Below are positions 48,919 to 59,496 of a stretch of DNA of 64,000 nucleotides, one piece after another; the stretch's first letter is position 1; the number at the start of each line of letters is the position of its first letter. Both the position numbers and the translations under genes were made by a program. The stretch comes from Burkholderiales bacterium (lineage in GTDB: Bacteria > Pseudomonadota > Gammaproteobacteria > Burkholderiales > Burkholderiaceae_C), in the NCBI GenBank assembly GCA_947464185.1, contig CANHVY010000007.1, positions 1 to 64,000 of the forward strand. Reading direction: 5' to 3'. The notes beneath the pieces were generated by a model. That model was not told the DNA's origin. It saw only the letters and a program-made list of their open reading frames with translations, and searched no databases.

Positions 48919-49863
48919 ATGAGCTTCGACTACGCAGCCGCAGTGGTGGCGCCGTTTCGCATGCAGCCCGGGTTGCGCCGGCTGGACCCGGCGGCGCCTC
49001 ACTTCACGCCGCTGCCCCCCGGAGGACGGCATCAGCGGGAAAAACTGGCCGTGTTGAGCGCCTTCGCGCCGCAGGCATTGGTGAGCGCCCCCGGTTTCGA
49101 CGCCACACCCGTCCTGGTAAGGGTGTGCGAGCAGGCCGCCCTGGAGCACCCCGAGGCCTTCGCTTGGGACGGCCGCACGGCCACATCCCTGACGCTGGGG
49201 GTGTCGGTCCGCCAGGAGCAGGTGCTGGAGATCGGCACCGGTGCCTTCGGGCTGGGCGACGAGATCGGCCGGTGCCTGCTGGGCCTGCCGCCCCCATGGC
49301 GCTTGACGGGCTTGCTGGCGCTGAGCTTTTCACAGGACCTGGCCATCGTGCAGGGGGACACGGGGCGGGTGCCCTGGATGGCGGTGGCCCTGCCATCCCA
49401 CTGGGACCCTGCTGAAAAGGTGGGGCGGCACTTCAACGAGATTCACGCCCCGGTGGCCGACCCCCACTTGCTGCTGGCCGCGGGAGAACGGCTCATGCAA
49501 CTGGTGTGCGGCGCGCAGAGTTTCGAGCGTTTCGTCTGGAACGTCACCGGCCATCCGCGGCTGCACGCCCACCCCGAGCGCGTGGACCCGGACCGCTGGC
49601 CCGCAGGCGAGCTGACCGACTTCGCGGCACAAGCCTGGTGGCGCACGGAAAGGCAGACCTTCCTGCCCATGCCGGATACGGGGCTGGCGGTGTTCACCAT
49701 CGAAGTGCAGGTCCAGCCGCTGCGCCATGCGGTGGCCAACTCTGGGCAGGCCCGGGCTTTGCGCGACGCCGTGGGCACCATGAGCGAGGCCGTCCTGGAG
49801 TACCGCAGCTTGAAGCCCGTCAAGCAGGCGCTGTTGCAATGGTTGTCTCAGGTGCCGCATTGA
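48919..49863 (+). CDS. Haem-dependent oxidative N-demethylase family protein (DUF3445)
   Basis: A 314-residue protein. The pattern FRMQPGLRRLDP near the N-terminus, GDTGRVPWMAVALPSHWDPAEKVG with FNEIHAPV in the middle, FERFVWNVTGHPRLHAHP, and RTERQTFLPMPDTGLAVFTI near the C-terminus match the HODM/DUF3445 family, whose characterised members demethylate dimethylamine using haem b. Physiological substrate here is unknown. The ATG at 48,919 gives MSFDYAAAVVAPFRMQPG. Its 3' end overlaps the start of mnmC by 25 nt, so the two are probably coupled. Confidence 0.82.
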   Translation: MSFDYAAAVVAPFRMQPGLRRLDPAAPHFTPLPPGGRHQREKLAVLSAFAPQALVSAPGFDATPVLVRVCEQAALEHPEAFAWDGRTATSLTLGVSVRQEQVLEIGTGAFGLGDEIGRCLLGLPPPWRLTGLLALSFSQDLAIVQGDTGRVPWMAVALPSHWDPAEKVGRHFNEIHAPVADPHLLLAAGERLMQLVCGAQSFERFVWNVTGHPRLHAHPERVDPDRWPAGELTDFAAQAWWRTERQTFLPMPDTGLAVFTIEVQVQPLRHAVANSGQARALRDAVGTMSEAVLEYRSLKPVKQALLQWLSQVPH

Positions 49864-51851
49864 GCAGTCCGGCCCTGCGCCCGGCGCGCATCGACTTCTC
49901 GGGCGGCGTGCCCCGTTCGCTGGACCATGACGACATCTACCACCCGAAGGGGGGCGCCCAGGCGCAGGCCCGCCACGTCTTTCTGCAGGGCAACGGGTTG
50001 CCGCAGCGCTGGCAGGGCAGGCGGCAGTTCTGCATCCTGGAAACAGGCTTCGGCCTGGGTCACAACTTCCTGGCGACCTGGGCGGCCTGGCAGGCCGATC
50101 CCCAGCGCTGCGACGAACTGCATTACGTCTCGCTGGAACTCCACCCGCCTGGCCCTGAAGACTTGTTGCGGGCCCACGAGATCGCCAGGCAGGACCAGGA
50201 TGCGCCAGCGGGCCACGAGCAAAGGTCCCGTGCGCTGGTGACAGCCTGGCCACCCCTGTTGAGCGGGCTGCATACGCTCGAGTTCACAGGCCACGCCACC
50301 TCCACGGACCGTGGCCTGGGGCGTGTATTCCTCACGCTGGCGTTCGGCGACGCCCGACACCTGCTGCCCAAGATCGTCGGCCGCTTCGACGCCTTCTATC
50401 TCGACGGCTTTGCGCCCAAAGCCAACCCGGAAATGTGGGACCCGTGGCTGCTGCGCGGGATGGCACGGCTGGCGGCGCCGGACGCCACGGCGGCCACCTG
50501 GAGCGTGGCCCAACCCGTGCGCGAGGGGCTGAAGGCGGCGGGCTTCGCCGTGGAGGGCGCACCCGGCTTTGGCGCCAAGCGCGACATGACCATGGCCCAC
50601 TTCGCGTCCCTGGCCCCACGCCGTACGCCCGCCGGCCGTCCACAAGGGCCGTGGACCGGCGAGCGGCGCGCCGTGATCGTGGGTGCGGGGCTGGCAGGCG
50701 CACTGGCCGCCCAGGCCCTGGCGCAGCGGGGCTGGACTTGCACGGTGCTGGACCGTGCCAGCACGCCCGCCCAGGGCGCGTCCGGCAACCCGGCCGGGCT
50801 GTTCCACGGCGTGCTGCATCGCGAAGACGGTGTGCACGCCCGCCTGCACCGCCACGCCGCCCTGGCCGCCGCCGGGTACTACGGCCCGCTGATACGCAGC
50901 GGCACCGTGCCTGGCGGCCTTGACGGCCTGCTGGCCGTTCGAGGCGAAGGGTCAACGGCAGACGAAACAGACCGCCTGGAATCGCAAGGATTGCCGGGCT
51001 ACGCCGAGGGCCAGACCCGAACTGAGGCAAGCCTGCTCGCCCAGGCCTCACTCAGCGGGCCAGCACTGCACTTCCTGCAAGGCGGCTGGGTGGACCCCGC
51101 CGCCATCGTCCGGCAGGCCCTGGCAAGCCCCGGCGTGCGCTTTCAGGGCAACGCACGGGTGAAGGCACTGCGGGCGCCCGTGAACGACGACCCCACCTGG
51201 AGCCTGCTGGACGAAGCAGGCCGACAGCTCGCGCACGCGCCGTTGGTCGTGCTGGCCGCTGGCGGGGGTCTGCCGGTGCTGGCCCATGATGTGGGCCGTG
51301 ACCTGTCAGCGCTGGGCCCTCAGGAAGTGACCCGAGGCCAGTTGACCTGGTTCACCTGCAACTCGCCGCTGCGGCGCCCGGTGACCGGGCACGGTTATGC
51401 GGTAGCTCTGCCGGACGGCCGCCTGCTGTGCGGCGCCAGCCAGCAGCCGGTAGACGCACAAAACCAGACGGACCGACTGCGGCAGGAGGACCATTCGTGG
51501 AACCTCGCCCGGCTGCACACGCTCACGGGGCTCTTCCCCGCAGAAGGTTCGACGCTGGGCGGGCGGGCGTCGTGGCGTGTACAAACGCCCGACCGTCTGC
51601 CCCTGATCGGCCCGGCACCGCGGGCCGATCTCTCACCACCTGTTCGGCGGGATCAGCCCCGGTTCATCCCGAGACACCCTGGGCTGTTCATCATCGGAGC
51701 CTTGGGGTCCAGGGGGCTGATCTGGGCACCGCTGGCATCGCGCCTGCTGTGTGCCTGGCTGGACGCCACGCCCATGCCTTTGGAGGCCGATCTGCTGGAC
51801 GCGCTGGACCCTTGCAGGTGGAGCGTGCGTCAGTCGCGCCGGGCAGCCTGA
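49839..51851 (+). CDS. mnmC: Bifunctional tRNA (mnm5s2U34) methyltransferase / FAD-dependent oxidoreductase MnmC
   Basis: A 670-residue two-domain enzyme completing mnm5s2U at the wobble base of tRNA. The N-terminal methyltransferase has the SAM site [15 protein letters not shown] and [19 protein letters not shown]. The C-terminal FAD oxidoreductase has [35 protein letters not shown] and [19 protein letters not shown]. Length is normal for the fused form. ATG 49,839 is chosen; TTG 49,860 inside the upstream stop is an alternative and would shorten it by seven residues. No strong ribosome site is seen, which fits coupling to the upstream gene. Confidence 0.92.
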   Translation: MVVSGAALSSPALRPARIDFSGGVPRSLDHDDIYHPKGGAQAQARHVFLQGNGLPQRWQGRRQFCILETGFGLGHNFLATWAAWQADPQRCDELHYVSLELHPPGPEDLLRAHEIARQDQDAPAGHEQRSRALVTAWPPLLSGLHTLEFTGHATSTDRGLGRVFLTLAFGDARHLLPKIVGRFDAFYLDGFAPKANPEMWDPWLLRGMARLAAPDATAATWSVAQPVREGLKAAGFAVEGAPGFGAKRDMTMAHFASLAPRRTPAGRPQGPWTGERRAVIVGAGLAGALAAQALAQRGWTCTVLDRASTPAQGASGNPAGLFHGVLHREDGVHARLHRHAALAAAGYYGPLIRSGTVPGGLDGLLAVRGEGSTADETDRLESQGLPGYAEGQTRTEASLLAQASLSGPALHFLQGGWVDPAAIVRQALASPGVRFQGNARVKALRAPVNDDPTWSLLDEAGRQLAHAPLVVLAAGGGLPVLAHDVGRDLSALGPQEVTRGQLTWFTCNSPLRRPVTGHGYAVALPDGRLLCGASQQPVDAQNQTDRLRQEDHSWNLARLHTLTGLFPAEGSTLGGRASWRVQTPDRLPLIGPAPRADLSPPVRRDQPRFIPRHPGLFIIGALGSRGLIWAPLASRLLCAWLDATPMPLEADLLDALDPCRWSVRQSRRAA

Positions 51852-51869
51852 ACGAAGGGGCAGGTCAGC

Positions 51870-51901
51870 AAAAAAGGCCCTTGAGCGAACTCGTCCAGGG
51901 C
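51870..51901 (-). terminator. Intrinsic terminator of the small Lys-rich gene
   Basis: On the minus strand GCCCT and AGGGC pair, enclosing an inner GAG-TTCG-CTC hairpin, and are followed within 1 nt by TTTTTT. It lies 13 nt after the stop of the gene at 51,914-52,150 and between convergent genes. Confidence 0.7.
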
Positions 51902-51913
51902 GCAGCAGCGGGC

Positions 51914-52150
51914 TCAGGCGGCGGGCGGCGCCGGGGCGGCCTGCGCTGGTGAACCAACCCCAACGGCTTCGCCTGCCGAGATTTCTGCAGCCGTTTCTGC
52001 GGTGGCGTCGCCTTCAGCCGCCGCGTCTTCGGCGTCGGGTCCAGCACCGTCCGCCTTGCCATGCGCCTTGCGCGCGGCCTTCTCTTCCTTCTTCTTTTTC
52101 TTCGCAAGTTCGCGCTGGCGCTTTTCGTAGGAATAGTTCGGTTTCGCCAC
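51914..52150 (-). CDS. Small Lys-rich / Ala-rich protein of unknown function
   Basis: A 78-residue product. The first part is strongly basic ([20 protein letters not shown] then [15 protein letters not shown]), the second acidic and Ala/Glu/Pro-rich. The [19 protein letters not shown] block is seen in many small betaproteobacterial proteins of unknown role. The start is GTG 52,150, with a GAGG about 7 nt upstream. It has its own terminator and lies 35 nt downstream of rpiA on the same strand. It may bind nucleic acid, judged from charge only. Confidence 0.7.
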   Translation of the reverse strand: MAKPNYSYEKRQRELAKKKKKEEKAARKAHGKADGAGPDAEDAAAEGDATAETAAEISAGEAVGVGSPAQAAPAPPAA

Positions 52151-52185
52151 GGCGGTCCTCGGGATGTGGGTGGTGGATGACCGTA

Positions 52186-52845
52186 TCAGAACACAAGCGT
52201 GCGCACGCCCGTGGCGGTGCCCAGCAGGCAGGTGTGCGCACGATGACGGGCGAAGATGCCCACCGTGACGACACCGGGCCACTGATTGACCTCCGACTCC
52301 ATTGCCAGCGGATCCACGATGTGCAGGCCCTGCACATCCAGGATGGGGTGACCGTTGTCGGTCAGCACGCCCGGCCGCAGCGTCGCCTGTCCGCCCAGCG
52401 CTGCAAACCGCCGCGCCACCTGGGCCGCCGCCATCGGAATCACCTCCACGGGCAGCGGGAACCGACCGAGGACGTCCACCCGCTTGGACTCGTCAGCAAT
52501 GCAGATGAAGCGTTCGGCCAGGTCCGCCACGATCTTCTCGCGTGTGAGGGCCGCTCCTCCGCCCTTGATCATGAAACCCCGACCGTCGATCTCGTCGGCA
52601 CCGTCCACATAGACCCCCAGGCGCTCCACCGTGCTGGCCTCCAGCACCGCAATGCCCAGCGCCTTGAGCCGCTGCGTGCTCTGCTCGGAGCTGCTGACCG
52701 CGCCGGCCAGCGGGATGCGGGCCTGCGCCAACGCATCGATGAACTTGTTGACCGTGGAACCGGTGCCCACGCCCACCACGGAGCCTGGGGTCACGTAAGC
52801 CACGGCTGCACGGCCGACGGAGGCCTTGAGTTCGTCCTGGGTCAT
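52186..52845 (-). CDS. rpiA: Ribose-5-phosphate isomerase A
   Basis: A 219-residue enzyme interconverting ribose 5-phosphate and ribulose 5-phosphate in the pentose phosphate pathway. Diagnostic motifs: [52 protein letters not shown] with catalytic Asp and Lys/Glu region ALTREKIVA, and DNGHPILDV. Length is standard. The frame is open far upstream, but that part is antisense to pyrD and is not coding. Divergent from pyrD with a 60-nt gap. Confidence 0.96.
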   Translation of the reverse strand: MTQDELKASVGRAAVAYVTPGSVVGVGTGSTVNKFIDALAQARIPLAGAVSSSEQSTQRLKALGIAVLEASTVERLGVYVDGADEIDGRGFMIKGGGAALTREKIVADLAERFICIADESKRVDVLGRFPLPVEVIPMAAAQVARRFAALGGQATLRPGVLTDNGHPILDVQGLHIVDPLAMESEVNQWPGVVTVGIFARHRAHTCLLGTATGVRTLVF

Positions 52846-52905
52846 GGGTACAGAAGCTCGGAGCGGCTGAGCCGGCAAAGCGTGGTTTGCGAGAATCGAA
52901 AGATT

Positions 52906-53946
52906 ATGGCCTTGCTCCCCTACGCGCTGACCCGCCCCTTCCTTTTCGGGCTGGACCCGGAACAGGCCCACGACCTGACGCTGGTCGCCATCGCCGCCTT
53001 GCAGAACACACCGGCGCAGTGCCTGTGGCAGCAGGCCCGCGTGAGTGATCCCGTCACCGTGGCCGGCCTGCGCTTTCCCAACCGCCTGGGCCTGGCCGCG
53101 GGGCTGGACAAGAACGGGCGCTGCATCGACGGCCTGGGCGCGCTGGGCTTTGGCTTCATCGAGGTGGGCACGGTCACGCCCCTGGCCCAGAGCGGCAACC
53201 CCAAGCCGCGCATCTTCCGCCTGGTGGAACACCGGGCGCTGATCAACCGCCTGGGTTTCAACAACGAGGGCCTGGCCGCCTTCATCGCCAACGTGCGGCG
53301 CAGCCGCAGCTTTCGCGCGGCGGGCGGCATCCTGGGCCTGAACATCGGCAAGAACGCGGCCACGCCCATCGAGCGGGCCACCGACGATTACCTCACCTGC
53401 CTGGATGGCGTGTACCCGCACGCCGATTACGTCACGGTCAACATCTCCAGCCCCAACACCCAGAATCTGCGCTCGCTGCAAAGTGACGAAGCCCTGGACT
53501 CCCTGCTGGGCGCGTTGCAGGCACGGCGCGAGGCCTTGTGCCAGACACACGGCCGGCAGGTACCCCTGTTTCTGAAGATCGCGCCGGATCTGGACGAGGC
53601 GCAGGTCCAGGTCATTGCCGCGACGCTGCAGCGCCATGGGATCGACGGCGTGATCGCCACCAACACCACGCTGGCGCGTGAGGCGGTGGCCGGCCACACC
53701 CACGCGGGCGAGGCCGGCGGCCTGTCGGGTGCGCCCGTCCTGGAAGCGAGCAATCGCGTGATCCGCACCCTGCGCCAGGCGCTGGGCGCGGGCTACCCCA
53801 TCATTGGCGTGGGCGGCGTGATGTCCGGCGCCGACGCCCGCGCCAAGCTCGGGGCGGGTGCGGATCTGGTGCAGATCTACACCGGGTTCATCTATGGCGG
53901 CCCGCCCCTGGTGACCGAGGCGGCTCGGGCGATGGCCGCTGCCTGA
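52906..53946 (+). CDS. pyrD: Dihydroorotate dehydrogenase (quinone), class 2
   Basis: A 346-residue membrane-associated FMN enzyme oxidising dihydroorotate to orotate in pyrimidine synthesis, passing electrons to quinone. Class 2 is indicated by the N-terminal helical extension ([20 protein letters not shown]) and the Ser in [15 protein letters not shown]. Others: [53 protein letters not shown], and the FMN phosphate site [14 protein letters not shown] with [11 protein letters not shown]. Followed after 15 nt by the TPR gene, so likely cotranscribed. Confidence 0.97.
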   Translation: MALLPYALTRPFLFGLDPEQAHDLTLVAIAALQNTPAQCLWQQARVSDPVTVAGLRFPNRLGLAAGLDKNGRCIDGLGALGFGFIEVGTVTPLAQSGNPKPRIFRLVEHRALINRLGFNNEGLAAFIANVRRSRSFRAAGGILGLNIGKNAATPIERATDDYLTCLDGVYPHADYVTVNISSPNTQNLRSLQSDEALDSLLGALQARREALCQTHGRQVPLFLKIAPDLDEAQVQVIAATLQRHGIDGVIATNTTLAREAVAGHTHAGEAGGLSGAPVLEASNRVIRTLRQALGAGYPIIGVGGVMSGADARAKLGAGADLVQIYTGFIYGGPPLVTEAARAMAAA

Positions 53947-53961
53947 AGCCGAGGTCTGCCG

Positions 53962-55659
53962 ATGCAAGCCCACCTGCTGGCCCAGGTTCTGCAACTGGCG
54001 GAGTCCGAGCGCGCCGCAGGCCGCCCCAGCCAGGCAGAGGACCTGTGCCGCCGGCTGCTGGACGAGATGCCGGATTGCGCCGACGCCTGGAACTTGATGG
54101 CCCTGCTCTATGCCGACGCCGGGCGCGATCTGCAGGCAGCGGCCTGCCTGGAGCGCGCCATGCAGGCCGCGCCCCGTCATCCCGGTTACCCCGCCAACCT
54201 GGGCGAACTGATGCGCCGCGCCGGCCTGCCCGAACGGGCCGTGGAACTGGGTACGCGGGCCGTGCAGTTGGACCCCCGTCACCTGGTGGCCCACCTCAAC
54301 CTGGGCTTTGCGCTGCTCGACCTGGGCCGCGCTGAGCAGGCCCTGGCGCACTTCGCGGCGGTGACAGCCGCCCAGCCCAGCCAGCCCCAGGCCTGGTTCG
54401 GCACCGGCCGGGCCCACCTGATGCTGCAGCGCATCGCACCGGCCTGCGAGGCGCTGGAGCATTGCCAACGCCTGGCGCCGGGTGATCCCGAGGGCCGGCT
54501 GGCCTTGGCGCAGGCGCGTCGCCTGCTGGGTGACCGCGCCGCAGCGCAAGAGCATCTGCAGGTGGCCGCGCGCGCACTGCCCGGCCACCCGGGCGTCGTG
54601 GCCCTCCAAGCCGACCTGCTGCTGGAAGCGGGCCGACTGGATGCCGCGGAGCAACTGGTACGCGCCCACGTGGTGCCAGGCCAGCCGGCGGCTCCTGGCC
54701 TGCTCTACCGCCTCTCGCTGTGCCGCCTGAGCCGGGGGGACTACCGCGACGGCTTTGCGCTGTATGAGTCACGGCTGAGCCTGGGGCCGGCCGATGTCTC
54801 CAACCGCATCCGCCAGCCTGTGCTGCCCATGCCGCTGTGGCAGGGGCAGGGCCTGCGCGGCAAGAGGGTGCTGGTGCTGACCGAACAAGGCTATGGAGAC
54901 CACATCCAGTTCTGCCGCTTCGTGCCGCGCTTGGCTGCCCTTGGAGCCGAGGTGGTGATGGGCGTGGCGCCGCCGCTGGAAGGCCTGATGCGCTCCCTGC
55001 CTGGATGCTCCCAAGTGCTGACGCAACTGGACGACACGCGCAATGCCGGCTGCGACTACTGGGTGTTCGTGGGCAGCCTGGCGCAGCGTCTGCAGATCGA
55101 CCGCGCGCAGTTGGAGACCGGCGGCCCCTACCTGCGGGCACGAGAGGACCTGAGGGCGGGCTGGCGCGAGTTGCTGAACCGGCGCGTGGCGCCGAAGGGC
55201 AGCGCCAAGCGCGTCGGCCTGGTCTGGGGCGGCAGGCCGGAGAACGAGTACGAGCGGCGGCGCGCCCTGCCCTTCGAGGCCCTGTTGCCCCTGGGCCAGG
55301 TGGATGGCCTGCGCCTGGTCAGCCTGCAGATGGGGCCGCGCGCACAGGACCCCGTTCGCCACCCCGGCGTGTTACCCATCGAAGTGCTGACGCCCCAGGA
55401 GCTGGGCACCTTCGAGGACACGGCCGCGCTGATGGCCGAGCTGGACGCCGTGGTCACCATCGACACCGCGTTCTCGCACCTGGCGGGCGCGCTGGGCGTG
55501 CCCACCCTGCTGCTCTTGCCCGAGGCCCCGGACTGGCGCTGGTGGCTGCAGCCTGAGACCTCCCCCTGGTACCCGTCGGTACGGCTGTTCCGCCAGGCCA
55601 GCGCCCCCCGCTGGGACGACGCGGTGGGCCGGGTGGCACGCGCGCTCAGTCGCCTCTGA
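53962..55659 (+). CDS. TPR protein with C-terminal GT9/GT41-like glycosyltransferase domain
   Basis: A 565-residue protein. The N-terminal ~280 residues are tetratricopeptide repeats ([75 protein letters not shown]). The C-terminal ~270 residues resemble glycosyltransferase-9/O-GlcNAc-type domains: [46 protein letters not shown] and [20 protein letters not shown] then [15 protein letters not shown]. Such fusions are common in betaproteobacteria and often lie near flagellar or surface glycosylation genes. GAGG precedes the ATG. Its end overlaps the convergent ggt gene by 14 nt. The acceptor is unknown. Confidence 0.82.
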   Translation: MQAHLLAQVLQLAESERAAGRPSQAEDLCRRLLDEMPDCADAWNLMALLYADAGRDLQAAACLERAMQAAPRHPGYPANLGELMRRAGLPERAVELGTRAVQLDPRHLVAHLNLGFALLDLGRAEQALAHFAAVTAAQPSQPQAWFGTGRAHLMLQRIAPACEALEHCQRLAPGDPEGRLALAQARRLLGDRAAAQEHLQVAARALPGHPGVVALQADLLLEAGRLDAAEQLVRAHVVPGQPAAPGLLYRLSLCRLSRGDYRDGFALYESRLSLGPADVSNRIRQPVLPMPLWQGQGLRGKRVLVLTEQGYGDHIQFCRFVPRLAALGAEVVMGVAPPLEGLMRSLPGCSQVLTQLDDTRNAGCDYWVFVGSLAQRLQIDRAQLETGGPYLRAREDLRAGWRELLNRRVAPKGSAKRVGLVWGGRPENEYERRRALPFEALLPLGQVDGLRLVSLQMGPRAQDPVRHPGVLPIEVLTPQELGTFEDTAALMAELDAVVTIDTAFSHLAGALGVPTLLLLPEAPDWRWWLQPETSPWYPSVRLFRQASAPRWDDAVGRVARALSRL

Positions 55660-57514
55660 CCACGCCCTCGCGCCGGGGGTCGGCGCCGCCGAACCATCCG
55701 CCGCCCCGACGCTGGATGGCCTGCAGGCCGCTGGTCATGTCGATCTCCTGCACCGCATGGCCGCGAGCCTTGAGCGCCTCCAAGGTGGCGGCGTCGAAGC
55801 GGCCCTTCTCCAGCACGGTGGGGCCGTTGAAGCTGCCGAAGTTGGGCAGGTCGATGGCGCGCTGGGCGTCCAGGCCGAAGACCAGCGTGCCCAGCAGCGT
55901 CTTGGCGGTGAAGTGGATGATGGCCGCGCCACCGGGCGAACCCAGGCTCATCAGCAGCCGGCCATCGCGGCGGTCGAACACCAGCGTCGGGCTCATGCTG
56001 GAGCGCGGGCGCTTGCCAGACTCCACCCGGTTGGCAATGGGCTGGCCTTGCGCATCTGCTGGGGCGAAGGAGAAGTCGGTCAGCTGGTTGTTGAGCAGGA
56101 AGCCTCCGGGAAGACCCGTGCCGCCATCGGAGAGGATGCGCGAGCCCCACGCGGCCTCGATGGTGGTGGTCATGGCCAATGCGCGGCCCTCACTGTCCAC
56201 GATGCTGAGGTGACTGGTGCCGAACTCGGGCTGGTGAGGCTGCGAAGCATGCGACAAGCGCTCCACCCCCGGGGGGCGGCCCGGCTGCGCCGTCTTCATG
56301 CTCTGCGCGCCAATCAGCGACGACCTGGCCTGCAGATAGGCCGGGGCGAGCAGCGAGGTCCAACGGCCGCCTGGCGCAGCAACGAATGCCGGATCGGCCA
56401 CGTACTGGGCACGGTCAGCAAAGGCCAGGCGCGCGGCCTCGGTGTAACGATGCAGGAACGGGGCGCTGGCGGGGCCGTCAGCCGCGCCTGTGCCACCCGC
56501 ACCTGCCGGCCCAACTGGCGCTGCTGCGCCTGCCCCAGGGGCCTCGGGCCCCAGCGCGTCCAGCATGCCCAGGATCTGCATCACGGCCAGATGCCCGGAT
56601 GATGGTGGCGGAAAGCCGCAGACGCGGTAGGCCCGCCAGTCGGTGCAGATAGGCCCTCGGGCCAGCGGGCGGTAGTCCGCCAGATCTGCCGTGCTCAGGA
56701 GCCCCGGGTTGGCAGGGTGCTGGCGCACGCGGCGCACCATGTCGTCGGCCATAGGCCCGGTGTGCAGCGCCGCGCTGCCCTCGGCCGCCAGACGCTTGAG
56801 CACCTGGGCCAAGGCCGGGTTGCGCAGGCGATGGCCCACCGGGTGCGGCTGGCCGTCGGCGCCATAGAAGTAATCTGCAGCATTGGGCGTTGCCTTCAGC
56901 GCCTGTTCGGCCCGCAGCTGGGTGTGCAGCCGCGGGCTCACGGGAAACCCTTCTTCCGCCAATTGAATGGCGGGATCGAAGAGGCGCCCCCAGGGCAGCT
57001 TGCCGTGCACGCGGTGGGCCTGCTCCAGCATGGGGACCACGCCAGGCACCCCCACCGAACGGCCGCCCACCACGGCCTGTGGGAAAGGCATGGGCTTGCC
57101 GTCGGGCAACAGAAACAGGCGTTCATCAGCTGCCGCAGGCGCGGTCTCGCGACCGTCCCACGCCTGAACAGCTTTTCCATCCCAATGCATCAGGAAAGCA
57201 CCACCGCCAATGCCGCTGGACTGGGGCTCCACGAGCGTGAGCACCATCTGGACGGCGATGGCGGCGTCCAGCGCGCTGCCGCCAGCCTTGAGCAGCTGGT
57301 AGCCCGCATCGGTGGCCAGCGGGTTGGCCGCCGCCACCATGAAGCGCTGGGCCGACCAGCCGGGCTTGGAACTGAGGCCGGAAGAAACCTCCGGCATGGG
57401 GGGAATGGCTGGCGTGACGGCAGAGGGTGGTGCAGCACAGCCCCCCAAACCCAGCAGCAGAACGGAACAAGCGAAAAGGGCCGCTCTCGCGGCCCTGACG
57501 GCAGTCTTCAACAT
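55646..57514 (-). CDS. ggt: Gamma-glutamyltransferase (lipoprotein form)
   Basis: A 622-residue Ntn-hydrolase that cleaves gamma-glutamyl bonds of glutathione. The N-terminus is a lipoprotein-type signal (LLLGLGGCAAPPS, Cys at about 26). The large-subunit part has EPQSSGIGGGAFLMHWDG and WDGRETAP. Autocatalytic cleavage is expected before the Thr in FGTSHLSIVDSEGRAL, about residue 434. The small subunit shows GGTGLPGGFLLNNQLTDFSF, KRPRSSMSPTLVF and GSPGGAAII. GGGAGG precedes the ATG. The gene lies 24 nt after scoB on the same strand, and its last 14 nt overlap the convergent TPR gene. Confidence 0.92.
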   Translation of the reverse strand: MLKTAVRAARAALFACSVLLLGLGGCAAPPSAVTPAIPPMPEVSSGLSSKPGWSAQRFMVAAANPLATDAGYQLLKAGGSALDAAIAVQMVLTLVEPQSSGIGGGAFLMHWDGKAVQAWDGRETAPAAADERLFLLPDGKPMPFPQAVVGGRSVGVPGVVPMLEQAHRVHGKLPWGRLFDPAIQLAEEGFPVSPRLHTQLRAEQALKATPNAADYFYGADGQPHPVGHRLRNPALAQVLKRLAAEGSAALHTGPMADDMVRRVRQHPANPGLLSTADLADYRPLARGPICTDWRAYRVCGFPPPSSGHLAVMQILGMLDALGPEAPGAGAAAPVGPAGAGGTGAADGPASAPFLHRYTEAARLAFADRAQYVADPAFVAAPGGRWTSLLAPAYLQARSSLIGAQSMKTAQPGRPPGVERLSHASQPHQPEFGTSHLSIVDSEGRALAMTTTIEAAWGSRILSDGGTGLPGGFLLNNQLTDFSFAPADAQGQPIANRVESGKRPRSSMSPTLVFDRRDGRLLMSLGSPGGAAIIHFTAKTLLGTLVFGLDAQRAIDLPNFGSFNGPTVLEKGRFDAATLEALKARGHAVQEIDMTSGLQAIQRRGGGWFGGADPRREGVVRGD

Positions 57515-57538
57515 GCGGCCTCCCAGGGAGGCGCCAGC

Positions 57539-58177
57539 TTACTGCAGCAGCACACCCGTCTTGGACTGGAGTTCCTCGCGCGTCACGCCCGGCGCGATCT
57601 CCACCACCTTCAGGCCATGCGGCGTGACGTCCAGCACGGCCAGGTCGGTGATGATGCGGTCCACCACGCCCACGCCCGTGAGCGGCAGCGTGCACTGCGG
57701 CAGGATCTTCAGATCAATGGTGCCGTCCTTCTTCTTGGCCACGTGCTCCATCAGCACCACCACGCTCTTGACGCCGGCCACCAGGTCCATGGCACCGCCC
57801 ATGCCCTTGACCATCTTGCCGGGGATCATCCAGTTGGCCAGGTCGCCCTTGGCGCTCACCTGCATGGCACCCAGGATGGACAGGTTGATCTTGCCGCCAC
57901 GGATCATGGCAAAGCTGTCGTGGCTGCCGAAGATGCTGGAGCCGGCGATGGTGGTCACGGTCTGCTTGCCGGCGTTGATGAGGTCGGCGTCCACTTCATC
58001 TTCAGTGGGGAACGGGCCGATACCGAGCATGCCGTTCTCGCTTTGCAGCCAGACTTCGATGTCGGCCGGCACAAAGTTGGCCACCAGGGTCGGCAGGCCG
58101 ATGCCCAGGTTCACATAGAAGCCGTCTTGCAACTCGCGAGCGGCGCGGGCCGCCATTTCGTCATGGGTCCAGGCCAT
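57539..58177 (-). CDS. scoB: 3-oxoacid CoA-transferase subunit B
   Basis: A 212-residue beta subunit of the succinyl-CoA:3-ketoacid CoA-transferase type. It contains [15 protein letters not shown], the catalytic Glu in [36 protein letters not shown] and [13 protein letters not shown]. It transfers CoA from succinyl-CoA to a 3-oxoacid such as acetoacetate. It starts 2 nt after the subunit A stop and is translated with it. 24 nt separate it from ggt. Confidence 0.92.
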   Translation of the reverse strand: MAWTHDEMAARAARELQDGFYVNLGIGLPTLVANFVPADIEVWLQSENGMLGIGPFPTEDEVDADLINAGKQTVTTIAGSSIFGSHDSFAMIRGGKINLSILGAMQVSAKGDLANWMIPGKMVKGMGGAMDLVAGVKSVVVLMEHVAKKKDGTIDLKILPQCTLPLTGVGVVDRIITDLAVLDVTPHGLKVVEIAPGVTREELQSKTGVLLQ

Positions 58178-58179
58178 GG

Positions 58180-58887
58180 TCAGACTCCTTCCTTGGCGCG
58201 CACGGTGCGCTTTTCGATGCGCTTCTCAGCGGTGGCGTTGAGCACCAGGCGGTGCACGTAAATGCCGGGCAGGTGGATGGCGTCCGGGTCCAGCGCGCCG
58301 GTCTCGACGATCTCCTCCACCTCCACCACGCTGATCTTGCCGGCCATGGCCACGGCGGGGTTGAAGTTGCGGGCCGTGCGGCGGTAGACCAGGTTGCCGG
58401 ACTTGTCGGCCTTCCAGGCCTTGGAAAGCGAGACATCGGGCTGCAGCGCCCGCTCCATCACGTAGGTGTGGCCGTCGAACTCGCGCAACTCCTTGCCTTC
58501 GGCCACCTGGGTGCCCACGCCCGTGCGGGTGAAGAAGGCGGGAATGCCCGCGCCGCCGGCGCGCAGGCGCTCGGCCAGCGTGCCCTGGGGCGTGAACTCC
58601 AGCTCCAGTTCGCCCGCCAGGTACTGACGTTCGAACTCCTTGTTCTCGCCCACGTAGCTGGAGATCATCTTGCGGATCTGGCGCGTTTCCAGCAACTGGC
58701 CCAGGCCGAAGCCGTCCACGCCTGCGTTGTTGGAGATCACCGTCAAGTCCTTGGCGCCTGTGTCGCGCAGGGCGGCGATCAGGGCCTCGGGAATGCCGCA
58801 CAGGCCGAAACCACCCACGGCGAACAACTGCCCGTCGCGGACGATGCCTTCAAGCGCTTGGGCGGCGCTGGGAAAAATCTTGTTCAT
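58180..58887 (-). CDS. scoA: 3-oxoacid CoA-transferase subunit A
   Basis: A 235-residue alpha subunit. Motifs: [18 protein letters not shown] with the CoA-binding Gly-rich loop, [57 protein letters not shown]. The ATG at 58,887 gives [19 protein letters not shown]; the frame extends upstream but without conservation. It pairs with subunit B, 2 nt downstream. It acts in ketone-body or 3-oxoadipate-type catabolism; the exact 3-oxoacid is not decided by sequence. Confidence 0.92.
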   Translation of the reverse strand: MNKIFPSAAQALEGIVRDGQLFAVGGFGLCGIPEALIAALRDTGAKDLTVISNNAGVDGFGLGQLLETRQIRKMISSYVGENKEFERQYLAGELELEFTPQGTLAERLRAGGAGIPAFFTRTGVGTQVAEGKELREFDGHTYVMERALQPDVSLSKAWKADKSGNLVYRRTARNFNPAVAMAGKISVVEVEEIVETGALDPDAIHLPGIYVHRLVLNATAEKRIEKRTVRAKEGV

Positions 58888-59015
58888 GGTCGCTCTTGAT
58901 GGAAGATGACGGCCATGATTATCCCGCGCTGGCTTGGAGCCACCTGACGCGGGCCGACCCGCCACGGACTCGGAGACACTGCCGGCCTCCAAGAAAGACA
59001 CCGAAAGACCCCGCC

Positions 59016-59441
59016 ATGACTTCCACCACACCCGATCTTGCGCAGTTGCTGCACACCACCCTGGGGCAGGTGGCCGCCCCCTGGATCGTCGCGTTGGGGC
59101 TGAAAGTGGTGCAGGCCGGGCCGCAGCAAACGGTGCTGGAACTGCCGGTGGGCGGGCACCTGGTGCATGGCGGCGGTGTGCTCTGCGGACAGGCGATGCT
59201 GGCCGCCGCCGACACCGCCATGGTGCTGGCGCTCACGGCCGCCGAGGGCGCTTTCCGGCCCATGACCACGGTGCAGCTGCAAACCAGTTTCCTGCGCCCC
59301 GTGCCGGCGGACACCCCGTGGCTGCGCGTGGTGTGCACGGTGCTGCGCCGGGGCAAGACGCTGGCATTTGGCGAGATCGAGTTGTCAACACCCGACGGGC
59401 GGCTGGCGGCCCACGCCACCACCACCTACGCCCTGCTGTGA
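59016..59441 (+). CDS. PaaI-like hotdog thioesterase
   Basis: A 141-residue hotdog-fold thioesterase. [20 protein letters not shown] carries the family HGG motif at the start of the central helix, and the strand [20 protein letters not shown] is typical. It likely hydrolyses an acyl-CoA, possibly a phenylacetyl-CoA-type or short-chain thioester. The ATG at 59,016 ([12 protein letters not shown]) is preferred over an upstream ATG at 58,896 that would overlap the divergent scoA leader. Divergent from scoA, which may share the regulatory region. Confidence 0.85.
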   Translation: MTSTTPDLAQLLHTTLGQVAAPWIVALGLKVVQAGPQQTVLELPVGGHLVHGGGVLCGQAMLAAADTAMVLALTAAEGAFRPMTTVQLQTSFLRPVPADTPWLRVVCTVLRRGKTLAFGEIELSTPDGRLAAHATTTYALL

Positions 59442-59496
59442 AGGACCCGGGTCTTCCGCGCCGCGCGGCGGGTGAGCCGTCCGGGCGGGGCGAACC

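Noticed and set aside
52846-54669. Upstream extension of the rpiA frame to 827 residues
   Set aside because: The extension is antisense to pyrD and the TPR gene and shows no family similarity; RpiA is complete from 52,845.
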